In this document: in pieces, positions 1-6,988 of the stretch
Position numbering within the stretch: the first letter of the stretch is position 1
Layout of the letters: every line of letters starts with the position of its first letter
Assembly (NCBI GenBank): GCA_937969125.1
Contig: CALBVA010000056.1
Coordinates: 1-12,819, forward strand
Reading direction: 5' to 3'
Length of the DNA: 12,819 nt
DNA from: an uncultured Verrucomicrobiales bacterium
GTDB lineage: Bacteria; Verrucomicrobiota; Verrucomicrobiia; Verrucomicrobiales; Akkermansiaceae
Translations under genes and position numbers: made by a program
The notes under the pieces: generated by a model
Databases searched by the model: none
What the model was told of the DNA's origin: nothing
Seen by the model: only the letters and a program-made list of their open reading frames with translations

Positions 1-324
1 GCTTTCAATGTCTCCCCAAAACTCTCGAACTCCGGGATGAAGGAGGAATTACGCCTGAACCCGGAGGCTCTTCGCTTTTTCAATGACAGCCCGAAGGCCG
101 TCTTTAAATTTGTGGTCTGCGATGAAAAGGATCTCGCCGAATTACGAGGTTTACAGGAGTTCCACAATATCTCGTCCGCGAAGATCCATCTCATGCCCGA
201 AGGCCGGGATGCAGCGACATTAAATGAGCGATCCCGCTGGCTAGCTGACATTTGTCGCGACTCCGGATACCGCCTCAGCCCCCGTCTCCACGTGCTTTTG
301 TGGGGCAATGAACGGGCAAAATAA
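1..324 (+). CDS. queE: 7-carboxy-7-deazaguanine synthase QueE, C-terminal part (5' end outside window)
   Basis: QueE is a radical-SAM enzyme that converts 6-carboxy-5,6,7,8-tetrahydropterin to 7-carboxy-7-deazaguanine in the queuosine/7-deazaguanine pathway, in the cytoplasm. The reading frame is open from base 1. The first ATG at 37 is internal, because the codons before it read AFNVSPKLSNSG, the conserved 'NVSPKL' stretch of QueE. Further family signatures are KFVV (near base 103), LMPEG (near 191) and the C-terminal SPRLHVLLWGNERAK, which matches the usual 'RxHxxLWG' ending. The CxxxCxxC iron-sulfur motif and SAM site would lie upstream of the window and cannot be checked. The gene ends with TAA and is followed by 78 bp before the next likely start. 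No clear intrinsic terminator was seen, so read-through into the next cluster is possible. The assignment rests on C-terminal motifs only. Confidence 0.86.
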   Translation, partial: AFNVSPKLSNSGMKEELRLNPEALRFFNDSPKAVFKFVVCDEKDLAELRGLQEFHNISSAKIHLMPEGRDAATLNERSRWLADICRDSGYRLSPRLHVLLWGNERAK

Positions 325-402
325 CTCGTCCTGAAAAAAATAGGGAAATTTTTGCAACTCCTGCACACCTGCCGGGTTTCTTCCCGTGACTGGAACAACT
401 CC

Positions 403-837
403 ATGAAGCCACCCTCCCCAAAACCCCAACTTCCGGACTTCGACCCCGCGCTTGAAAAAAATGCGGTGTGGAATCTCCTCGGAGAGGTTGAGGATGTCAC
501 CCCGCAATCACTGTCCCCCCAGTTTGTGCAGGATACGGTGCGCCTCACCCGCCTGGAAGGCAACACGGCTCCGTGGTGGAAATCCCTCCTCGCACCAAGA
601 TCCCTTGCCGGGATCGCGGTCGCGGGAGGGCCCGTTCTGGCCGCAATCGCGCTGATGATCACTCTTCAGTCCGAGCCAAATCCCCCCCCCACGGATTTCG
701 CAGCCACTTCTCCCGCCGCCCCCCTGGCGGCTGAGTGGACTGACTTGGAGGATACCCTCGCTAGTGAGCTCCTCTCCGGAGCCGCCGAGGATCCCTCCAC
801 ACTCTCGGATGAGGAGATCGTCGCGCTACTTTTCTAA
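403..837 (+). CDS. Small single-pass membrane protein, anti-sigma-factor-like, at head of DUF1549/DUF1501 cluster
   Basis: This is a 144-residue protein of unproven function. The N-terminal part (residues 1-66) is soluble and contains DPALEKNAVWNLL, a QFVQDTVRLTRLE helix and a PWW motif just before the membrane. Residues about 68-88 form one hydrophobic helix. The C-terminal tail (about 98-144) is acidic and ends EDPSTLSDEEIVALLF. From memory, PVC-group genomes often place a protein of this layout between an ECF sigma-factor gene and a DUF1549 gene, which suggests an anti-sigma or membrane-regulator role; that is inference. Here the gene upstream is queE and no sigma factor is visible. I chose ATG 403 because a TTG start at 352 would add 17 residues unlike the rest, although an AGGGA stands 5 bases before that TTG. 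No strong ribosome site precedes 403. A run of nine C (682-690) encodes Pro94-96 just after the membrane helix. The DUF1549 gene begins 6 bp after the stop, which indicates an operon. Confidence 0.7.
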   Translation: MKPPSPKPQLPDFDPALEKNAVWNLLGEVEDVTPQSLSPQFVQDTVRLTRLEGNTAPWWKSLLAPRSLAGIAVAGGPVLAAIALMITLQSEPNPPPTDFAATSPAAPLAAEWTDLEDTLASELLSGAAEDPSTLSDEEIVALLF

Positions 838-843
838 GTAGCC

Positions 844-2979
844 ATGAAACTTCCCCTCACATTGCTCGTCACCTTCTTCCTCGGTGCCGTAGCACCCACC
901 CTCTCGGGTGCTCCCCTCCAGCGTGATGTTGTCATCAATACCGCCTTGGAGATCGATGAACTCATCATCGCCGCACAAAAAGCAAAGGGAATCACTCCGA
1001 ACCCCGTGGTGGACGATGCCACCTTCGTCCGGAGGTCGTATCTTAACATTATCGGTCGGCTCCCCACCGCTGACGAAGCCCGGACCTTCCTGAAATCAAA
1101 AGAAGAAGGGAAACGAGCGGACCTCGTCGATACCCTGGTCAATTCCAACGGAATGGACTCCCGCCTCTTTAACTACTGGAGTGATCTCCTGCGCGTGCAG
1201 ACGCGGAAGGAACAAAGCGGCCTCGGTTGGCATGTCTGGCTCCGCAAGGCGGTCGATGAAAATATGCCTTATGATGACATGGTGAAGGCGATGCTCTCCG
1301 CTGATGGCCACTCCGCAGCCAATCCAGCCGCAGGATACTATCTTCGTGATCGCGGGATGCTCTTGGACAATGTCAGCAACACCGTGCAGGTCTTCCTGGG
1401 GCAGCAAATCGGTTGCGCCCAGTGCCACGATCATCCCTTCGACGACACCACGCAGATGGAGTATTACCAGCTGGCCTCTTTCCTCGGCGGCATGGAATTC
1501 CGCTACTCCGGTGCTCAGAAAAAGATTCGGGAGGTCATTGGATTGGAGCCCGGTGGCATGAAGTCGATGGATGGCGGCATGATGAAAAGAGGAAAGCTCC
1601 GTCAGCAGCTCACCAAGGAGGAGCGAGCAAAGATCTCCAAGCTTCCCAAGAAAATGCGGCGCGAGGCGATCCGCAAGATCCGCCAAAAGCGTAATAATGG
1701 TAAGCGGGCGAAACAGAAGGAAGCTCGGGATCTCGCCTCGATTTTCCGCTATCACAATCGCAATGCCCTCACCGATAATCCACGGAAGACACTCAAGCTG
1801 CCGGACGACTACCAGTATGAAGACGGCAAGCCCGGCACGGTCGTCACCCCCGGCCTGTTGTTTGGAATGAAGGCCGACAACGTCGCGCCGGAAGACCGCC
1901 GGAAGGTCTTCGCAGATTGGGTCACCTCCACTGACAATCCCTACTTTACCAAGGTCATCGCCAACCGCCTCTGGGAATACGCCTTCGGATACGGCCTCGT
2001 CGCCAATCCAGATGACTGGAGCAACTCAGCCGATCCCCTCTACCCTGAGGTCATCACCCACTTGGAGAAGGTGATGGTCGCCACCGATTATGATGTGAAG
2101 GAATTCCTCCGAATCCTCTACCACACCCGCCTTTTCCAGCGTGAGGTGGCATTGAAGGAACCCGGCATGGGAGACGCTTTTGATTTTACCGGACCGATCC
2201 TCCGTCGCCTCAGCGCCGAGGAACTCCGTGACTCCTTCGTCACCATGGGCGCAGGAAATATCGATAAGAACCGCAACCAGGCATTCGCCAATTCTTGGGA
2301 CAATTATGTCGAGTCCTACAACTTCATCATGGCCGCCACCGGGGAGCAATTGCGAAAGATCAATGAGCTCTCCGACACTGCCGAAAAAGCCCGCCGCGCC
2401 GCCCAGCGCCAGGCATCAGAACTCCGGCGCCTGGCCCGGGAAGCCCACAAAAAAGGCGATCTCCCCAAGGCTCGTGAAATCACCATCGCTCTCCGCCGGA
2501 AGCAAAAAGAAGGGAACCGCAAAGGGAACCTCGGCGACAGCGAGCTCGCGATGAAGGCCAATGCCGCCACAATGCGCCGCATTCCACGGATCAATGCCGG
2601 GCATAGGCAGCAATTCCGTCTCCGCGCCTCCGAACTCCCCGCTCCCCAGCACGGGGGATCCTTCGTCGCCGAATTCGGCGGATCGGACCGTGAGAGCCCC
2701 TCCTCAGCGCACACCCACGCCACCGTGCCGCAGGCCCTGCGCCTCCTGAATGGTAATGAAACAAGCCTCCTCACTTCACGGCGGAATCGATTTGCGCGCA
2801 CCTTGCGTCAGATGAAGACCCCGGAGGAACGATTGGATTTCCTCTTCCTCACTCTCTACTCCGCCTACCCCACCGAGTCCGAAAAGACCACCTTCCTCCC
2901 CGAGGTCAAAACACCTCAAGCCACCGGCACCTTCGCTCGTGCCATCCTCACCTCCAACCGCTTCCTCTTCGTCCAATGA
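844..2979 (+). CDS. Secreted DUF1549 (PSCyt2) / DUF1553 (PSD1) protein with one CxxCH motif
   Basis: This 711-residue protein has a Sec signal peptide (hydrophobic core in residues 4-20, likely cleavage after SGA, residue 23), so it acts outside the cytoplasm. Residues about 33-235 match DUF1549: ID-EL near the start, a DATFVRRSYLNIIGRLPT segment, then GCAQCHDHPFD with C191-x-x-C194-H195, a possible covalent haem c site. Residues about 340-480 and 630-711 match DUF1553 (DNPYFTKVIANRLWEYAFG from 364, RRLSAEELRD from 454, and an end at SNRFLFVQ). Two stretches are very basic: about 248-296, and a predicted coiled coil at about 500-562. The family is abundant in Planctomycetes and Verrucomicrobia and usually pairs with DUF1501 genes; its biochemical role is not established, though links to polysaccharide use or extracytoplasmic redox have been proposed. 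The stop overlaps the next start (ATGA), so translation is probably coupled. No Shine-Dalgarno precedes ATG 844. Confidence 0.9.
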   Translation: MKLPLTLLVTFFLGAVAPTLSGAPLQRDVVINTALEIDELIIAAQKAKGITPNPVVDDATFVRRSYLNIIGRLPTADEARTFLKSKEEGKRADLVDTLVNSNGMDSRLFNYWSDLLRVQTRKEQSGLGWHVWLRKAVDENMPYDDMVKAMLSADGHSAANPAAGYYLRDRGMLLDNVSNTVQVFLGQQIGCAQCHDHPFDDTTQMEYYQLASFLGGMEFRYSGAQKKIREVIGLEPGGMKSMDGGMMKRGKLRQQLTKEERAKISKLPKKMRREAIRKIRQKRNNGKRAKQKEARDLASIFRYHNRNALTDNPRKTLKLPDDYQYEDGKPGTVVTPGLLFGMKADNVAPEDRRKVFADWVTSTDNPYFTKVIANRLWEYAFGYGLVANPDDWSNSADPLYPEVITHLEKVMVATDYDVKEFLRILYHTRLFQREVALKEPGMGDAFDFTGPILRRLSAEELRDSFVTMGAGNIDKNRNQAFANSWDNYVESYNFIMAATGEQLRKINELSDTAEKARRAAQRQASELRRLAREAHKKGDLPKAREITIALRRKQKEGNRKGNLGDSELAMKANAATMRRIPRINAGHRQQFRLRASELPAPQHGGSFVAEFGGSDRESPSSAHTHATVPQALRLLNGNETSLLTSRRNRFARTLRQMKTPEERLDFLFLTLYSAYPTESEKTTFLPEVKTPQATGTFARAILTSNRFLFVQ

Positions 2980-4289
2980 ACCCCTTCAACAAACTCGATG
3001 AGCCCAATCGCCGCGACTTTCTCGCCGGCACGGCCCGCACCGCCTTTGGGGTGAGCTTGGGAGGAGCCGCAGCCTCATGGTTTGGTTCAGCGGAAGCCGC
3101 GGAGGCCATCGCGAAGACGAACGGCAAGGCCAAGCATGTCATCTACCTCTACATGGCCGGCGGGATGACCCACATTGACACCTTCGACCCGAAGCCCGAC
3201 GCCCCCGTGGAGTATCGTGGTCCCATCAAAGCCATCTCCACCAATGTCGATGGCATTCAACTCGGCCACCACTTCGAGAAGACCGCGAAGCATGCCGATA
3301 AAATGGCCATCATTCGCTCAATGAACTCCACCCAGGGCGCGCACGCCCAAGGGAACTATCACATCCGCACCTCCTACACCGAGCGTGCTTCCATGACCCA
3401 CCCCTCGCTGGGATCATGGGCGAACAAGCTGGACCCCGCACGAATAGACGGCACGCTCCCGCCCTTCGTCACCGTGCATGCCGGGAACCGCCATCCCGGA
3501 GCGGGATTTTTCGAGCCCACCGTCGCTCCCCTCCCCATCGGCGATGCCTCGAAGGGACTGCAGAACTCACGCCGTCGCGGCAACGTCACCGAGGCTGACT
3601 TTAATCGCCAACTCGCCTTGCGCGCCAAGCTCGATGCCGAATTCACCTCGAAATTCGCTAAAGGTCAGCGAAATGTCCGCGCTTACGATAAGATGTTCGA
3701 CTCCGCCGTCGCACTCATGAAGTCGAAAGATCTCGAAGCCTTCGACCTCTCGAAGGAGTCCAAGGAAACCCACGCTGCCTACGGAACCGTAAAGTTCGCC
3801 AAGGGCGTGCTGCTCGCCCGTCGCCTCGTCGAACACGGCGTGCGCTTCATCGAAGTTGAATACGGTGGCTTTGACTGGCACTCGGATAACTTCACTCAGG
3901 CGGACGAAAAACTCCCCGTCCTCGATCAGGCTTACGCCGCCCTCCTCAGTGATCTCGCTGCGAAGGGGCTTCTTGAATCCACCCTCGTGGTCATCGCTAC
4001 CGAGTTCGGCCGGACACCGAAAATCGATGGAGACAACGGCCGGAATCACTTCCCGAAGGCTTTCTCTTTCGCCTTGGCTGGCGCCGGAATCAAAGGCGGC
4101 ACGGTACACGGAGCGACCGATAAGACAGCCTCGAACGTCATCACCGAAAAGACCAGCGCCGCTGATTTCAATGCCACCATCGCCACCGCAATGGGCCTGC
4201 CTTACGATCAGACCGTCTTCTCCCCGGAGAAGCGCCCCTTCAAAATGGGTGGAAAAACCGGCCAACCGATCAAGGAGATCCTTAGCTAA
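2976..4289 (+). CDS. Tat-exported DUF1501 protein (alkaline phosphatase/sulfatase-like fold)
   Basis: This 437-residue protein matches DUF1501 over nearly its whole length. The N-terminus is a twin-arginine signal: NRRDFL at residues 11-16, a hydrophobic stretch rich in Ala and Gly, and a likely cleavage site near residue 41 (AEA). Export of a folded, possibly metal-loaded protein is therefore expected. Family motifs seen are VIYLYMAGGMTHIDTFDPKP (55-74, with H66 and D68), EFGRTPKID (343-351), GRNH (355-358) and the AGAGIKGG-VHGATD segment towards the C-terminus. The His/Asp/Asn residues fit metal positions of the alkaline phosphatase superfamily, but the family lacks a demonstrated substrate, so sulfatase or phosphatase activity is only an inference. 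The start overlaps the previous stop by 4 bp and has no ribosome site of its own, which points to translational coupling with the DUF1549 partner. The two products probably act together in the periplasm or cell envelope. No obvious terminator follows. Confidence 0.9.
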   Translation: MNPFNKLDEPNRRDFLAGTARTAFGVSLGGAAASWFGSAEAAEAIAKTNGKAKHVIYLYMAGGMTHIDTFDPKPDAPVEYRGPIKAISTNVDGIQLGHHFEKTAKHADKMAIIRSMNSTQGAHAQGNYHIRTSYTERASMTHPSLGSWANKLDPARIDGTLPPFVTVHAGNRHPGAGFFEPTVAPLPIGDASKGLQNSRRRGNVTEADFNRQLALRAKLDAEFTSKFAKGQRNVRAYDKMFDSAVALMKSKDLEAFDLSKESKETHAAYGTVKFAKGVLLARRLVEHGVRFIEVEYGGFDWHSDNFTQADEKLPVLDQAYAALLSDLAAKGLLESTLVVIATEFGRTPKIDGDNGRNHFPKAFSFALAGAGIKGGTVHGATDKTASNVITEKTSAADFNATIATAMGLPYDQTVFSPEKRPFKMGGKTGQPIKEILS

Positions 4290-4366
4290 CCTAGCTCACA
4301 GCCGGAACCATACTCCCGCAGTGAGATCGCGGCTTGTCCCGATCGTTTACCCCGGCATCGCCAAGC

Positions 4367-4396
4367 TTGCCCCTGCTCCCGCCCCTCTCTTAAATA
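4367..4396 (+). promoter_or_regulatory. Possible sigma70-type promoter for mutS (would give a leaderless mRNA)
   Basis: TTGCCC (4367-4372, four of six bases of the -35 consensus) and TTAAAT (4390-4395, four of six of the -10 consensus) are separated by 17 bp. They lie in the 116-bp gap between the DUF1501 gene and mutS. A transcript from here would begin near 4402-4403, only about 3 bases before the mutS ATG at 4406, so it would have essentially no leader. That agrees with the absence of a Shine-Dalgarno sequence at this start. Matches of this quality arise by chance, and mutS could also be read from the upstream operon. Confidence 0.3.
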
Positions 4397-4405
4397 CCGC
4401 CACGC

Positions 4406-6898
4406 ATGGCAGCCGGAGAAAAGAAGCTCACCCCAATGATGGCCCAATACATGGCCATGCGGAGATCTCTCCCGGATGACATCCTCCTCCTCTACCGGCT
4501 CGGTGACTTCTATGAGATGTTCTTCGAAGACGCCAAGACCGCCGCCGGGATTCTCAATGTCGCCCTCACCAAGCGGAATGACATCCCGATGTGCGGAGTC
4601 CCCCATCACGCCGCGCAGGGATACATCGCGAAGCTCATCAAAGCGGATAAGCGCATCGCCATCGCCGAGCAAACTACCGAACCGCAACCAGGCAAGATCG
4701 TCGAACGCGAGATCGCCCAGATCATCTCCGCCTCCACCGTTGATGACCTCACCCTGCTCGATGACACGAAGCACAACTACCTTGCCGCCATCTTCATCGG
4801 CGGCACCGCAAAGAAGCCCTGCCTCGGCCTGGCCTGCGCGGATCACACCACTGGCGAGTTCACAGTAGCTGAATTCGCTGACCGACAACAGCTGGAGGAT
4901 GAACTGGCCCGCCTCGCCCCCTCGGAGCTTCTCATCTCCACCGAGCAGACCGCGGAACTCGGAGGCCTCCGCGCAGCCCTGCCCTACGACAGCTACGCCT
5001 TCCTCAGTGACCAAGCCACCCACACCCTGAAGGATCACTTTAAGGTGCAGTCGCTCGATGGCTTCGGCTGCGGGTCAATGACCTCCGCTCTCTCCGCAGC
5101 GGGCGGCGTTCTCCACTACCTCATCTATCAGCTTCGCCGGAACTGCGATCACCTGAAGGGACTCTCGGTGCGCAATGCCGCCGACTACGTCCTCATCGAC
5201 TCGGCTTCCCAATTGAACCTCGATCTCGTCGAGTCCCGCTCCGGAAAACAACACACTCTGCTCGGTGTCCTCGACCGTACCTCCACCCCGATGGGTGCAC
5301 GGAAGCTCCGCGATTGGATCCTGCATCCCGTCCGCGATCTCGATCTTCTCAATTCCCGCCTCGATCTCGTCGCCTCCCTCCTCGCCGAGCCCTACCTGCT
5401 CACCAAGCTTCGCGACTCGCTGAAGAATATCCGCGATATCGAGCGCACGACCGGCCGGCTCTCGCAGGGCTCCGGAAATGCCCGTGACCTGAAAGCCCTC
5501 CAGACCTCTCTCGAGCACATCCCAAATCTCCGCGCCGACCTCGCCGCTGTAGCGGGAGAATCCGGACTTCACTCATCCCTGCTCGCCACCATTCAGGAGT
5601 TTCCGGAACTCGTCGAAGTCCTGCAAAAGGCTCTCGTTGACGAACCACCAGCCCAGCTAAAGGACGGGGGAATCATTCGTGATGGCCACTCCACCGCCCT
5701 CGATGAACTCCGCTCCGCCTCCCGCGATGGCAAGCAGTGGATCGCTGAAATGCAGCAATCCGAGCGCGAACGCACCGGAATCGAAACCCTCAAAATCAAG
5801 TTTAATAACGTCTTCGGCTACTTCATCGAAATCAGCAAGGCCAAGGCTTCGCAAGCTCCCGACAACTACCAACGAAAGCAGACCATGACCAATGCCGAGC
5901 GCTTCATCACGCCCGAGCTTAAGGAAGTGGAAGGCAAGGTTCTCGGCGCGGACGACCGCGCGAAGGCTTTGGAATATGACGAATTCATCACTCTCCGCAG
6001 CCACGTCACAGACCACCTCGTTCCCCTGCAAACCACCGCCGAGGCACTCGCCACCCTCGATGTCCTCATCTCCTTTGCCGAAACTGCGCAGCTCTACCAA
6101 CACACTCGCCCGGTTCTCGATGAATCACGCCACCTACAGATCGTCAACGGTCGCCACCCCGTGCTGGAGCAGACTTTGATCGAGGAAAAATTCGTCCCCA
6201 ATGACACCCTCATCGATCCGGAGGAATCCCTCCTTCAGATCCTCACCGGCCCGAACATGGCCGGTAAATCGACCTACATTCGTCAAATCGCCCTCATCAC
6301 CCTGATGGCTCAGATTGGTGCCTACGTCCCGGCGGAGCACGCCCACGTCGGCCTCACTGATCGCATCTTCTGCCGCGTCGGAGCCTCCGATGATCTCGCC
6401 AAAGGCCAGTCCACCTTCATGGTCGAGATGAACGAAACTGCCCTCATCGTCAATAACGCCACTGATCGCTCCCTCGTCATCCTCGATGAAATCGGCCGCG
6501 GCACCGCCACCTTTGATGGGCTTTCCATCGCCTGGTCGGTCGCTGAACACCTCCACGATGAAGTACGATGCCGGACTTTATTCGCCACCCATTACCACGA
6601 ACTCTGCGCCCTCGCCGACAGCAAGGACTCCGTCGCCAACTTCAACGTCGCAGTCAGAGAATGGAATGATGACATCATCTTCCTCCGTAAGATCCTCCCC
6701 GGCCAAGCCGACAAAAGTTACGGCATCCAGGTCGCCCGCCTCGCCGGCCTCCCCAAGCCCATTCTCGATCGAGCCAAAGAAATCCTCTCCCACCTGGAAA
6801 TGAGCTCCGCAAAACCGACAAAAGAAGACGCGAAGCCAAAAGCCAAAAAAGCACTCCCGGAAGCAAACTCCCCGCAGCTGGATCTATTCGAACTGTAA
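4406..6898 (+). CDS. mutS: DNA mismatch repair protein MutS
   Basis: MutS scans DNA for mismatches and small loops, binds them as a dimer, and in an ATP-dependent clamp state recruits MutL for repair. The 830 residues are a full-length MutS1 (E. coli has 853). In order: the mismatch-binding domain with GDFYEMFFED, including the wedge F35 and E37 of the Phe-x-Glu motif; connector and lever domains; the clamp region with the core sequence FNNVFGYFIEISKA; and the ATPase domain. The ATPase has Walker A GPNMAGKST (615-623, K621), GASDDLAKGQSTFMVEM, Walker B VILDE with D694 and E695, GRGTATFDG (Ala701 where Ser is common in bacteria), and FATHYHEL (726-733). The usual domain I segment TPGT reads SAST here (IISASTVDD). 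A Lys-rich tail ends PQLDLFEL, and Q824-F828 fits the beta-clamp-binding consensus QL[SD]LF. ATG 4406 is chosen because the family N-terminus (KKLTPMMAQY) follows directly. No ribosome site precedes it. Whether mutL is nearby cannot be seen. Confidence 0.98.
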   Translation: MAAGEKKLTPMMAQYMAMRRSLPDDILLLYRLGDFYEMFFEDAKTAAGILNVALTKRNDIPMCGVPHHAAQGYIAKLIKADKRIAIAEQTTEPQPGKIVEREIAQIISASTVDDLTLLDDTKHNYLAAIFIGGTAKKPCLGLACADHTTGEFTVAEFADRQQLEDELARLAPSELLISTEQTAELGGLRAALPYDSYAFLSDQATHTLKDHFKVQSLDGFGCGSMTSALSAAGGVLHYLIYQLRRNCDHLKGLSVRNAADYVLIDSASQLNLDLVESRSGKQHTLLGVLDRTSTPMGARKLRDWILHPVRDLDLLNSRLDLVASLLAEPYLLTKLRDSLKNIRDIERTTGRLSQGSGNARDLKALQTSLEHIPNLRADLAAVAGESGLHSSLLATIQEFPELVEVLQKALVDEPPAQLKDGGIIRDGHSTALDELRSASRDGKQWIAEMQQSERERTGIETLKIKFNNVFGYFIEISKAKASQAPDNYQRKQTMTNAERFITPELKEVEGKVLGADDRAKALEYDEFITLRSHVTDHLVPLQTTAEALATLDVLISFAETAQLYQHTRPVLDESRHLQIVNGRHPVLEQTLIEEKFVPNDTLIDPEESLLQILTGPNMAGKSTYIRQIALITLMAQIGAYVPAEHAHVGLTDRIFCRVGASDDLAKGQSTFMVEMNETALIVNNATDRSLVILDEIGRGTATFDGLSIAWSVAEHLHDEVRCRTLFATHYHELCALADSKDSVANFNVAVREWNDDIIFLRKILPGQADKSYGIQVARLAGLPKPILDRAKEILSHLEMSSAKPTKEDAKPKAKKALPEANSPQLDLFEL

Positions 6899-6988
6899 GC
6901 TCCACCAAATCTTCACCGCCCCCCCAAGGAAACTCCGCGTCAGCCGAGATCTCTCAGCCAAGCCTTAGAACCTTAGCGGTGAAACCTC
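6899..6988. other. Short convergent intergenic region between mutS and the TPS transporter gene
   Basis: These 90 bp separate two converging genes, so a terminator would be expected. There is an 8-bp inverted repeat TTCACCGC (6912-6919) / GCGGTGAA (6976-6983), but the 56-base loop and lack of a T-run on either strand make an intrinsic terminator unconvincing. A C7 run (6919-6925) and a palindrome GAGATCTC (6946-6953) are also present. No open frame of note was found. Confidence 0.5.

Noticed and set aside
37..324. A 95-residue gene starting at ATG 37
   Set aside because: The frame is open to base 1 and the upstream codons (NVSPKL) are conserved QueE sequence, so ATG 37 is an internal methionine of a truncated-by-window gene.
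352..402. TTG start at 352 for the small membrane protein
   Set aside because: It has a plausible AGGGA 5 bases upstream, but adds 17 residues (MQLLHTCRVSSRDWNNS) unlike the expected start; ATG 403 gives a more natural N-terminus. Not excluded.
4286..5038. Minus-strand open frame of 250 codons opposite mutS
   Set aside because: It lies inside the conserved mismatch-binding region of mutS and has no protein-like features of its own; similar shadows occur at 1096-1755 and 3567-4265.
6482..6526. Defective Walker B region in MutS because of GRGTATFDG instead of GRGTSTFDG
   Set aside because: The catalytic D694/E695 and all other ATPase motifs are intact, and Ala at this position occurs in MutS homologues such as eukaryotic MSH6.
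6912..6983. Inverted repeat TTCACCGC/GCGGTGAA as a bidirectional terminator
   Set aside because: The arms are 8 bp with a 56-base loop and no T-run on either strand; too weak to call as an intrinsic terminator.
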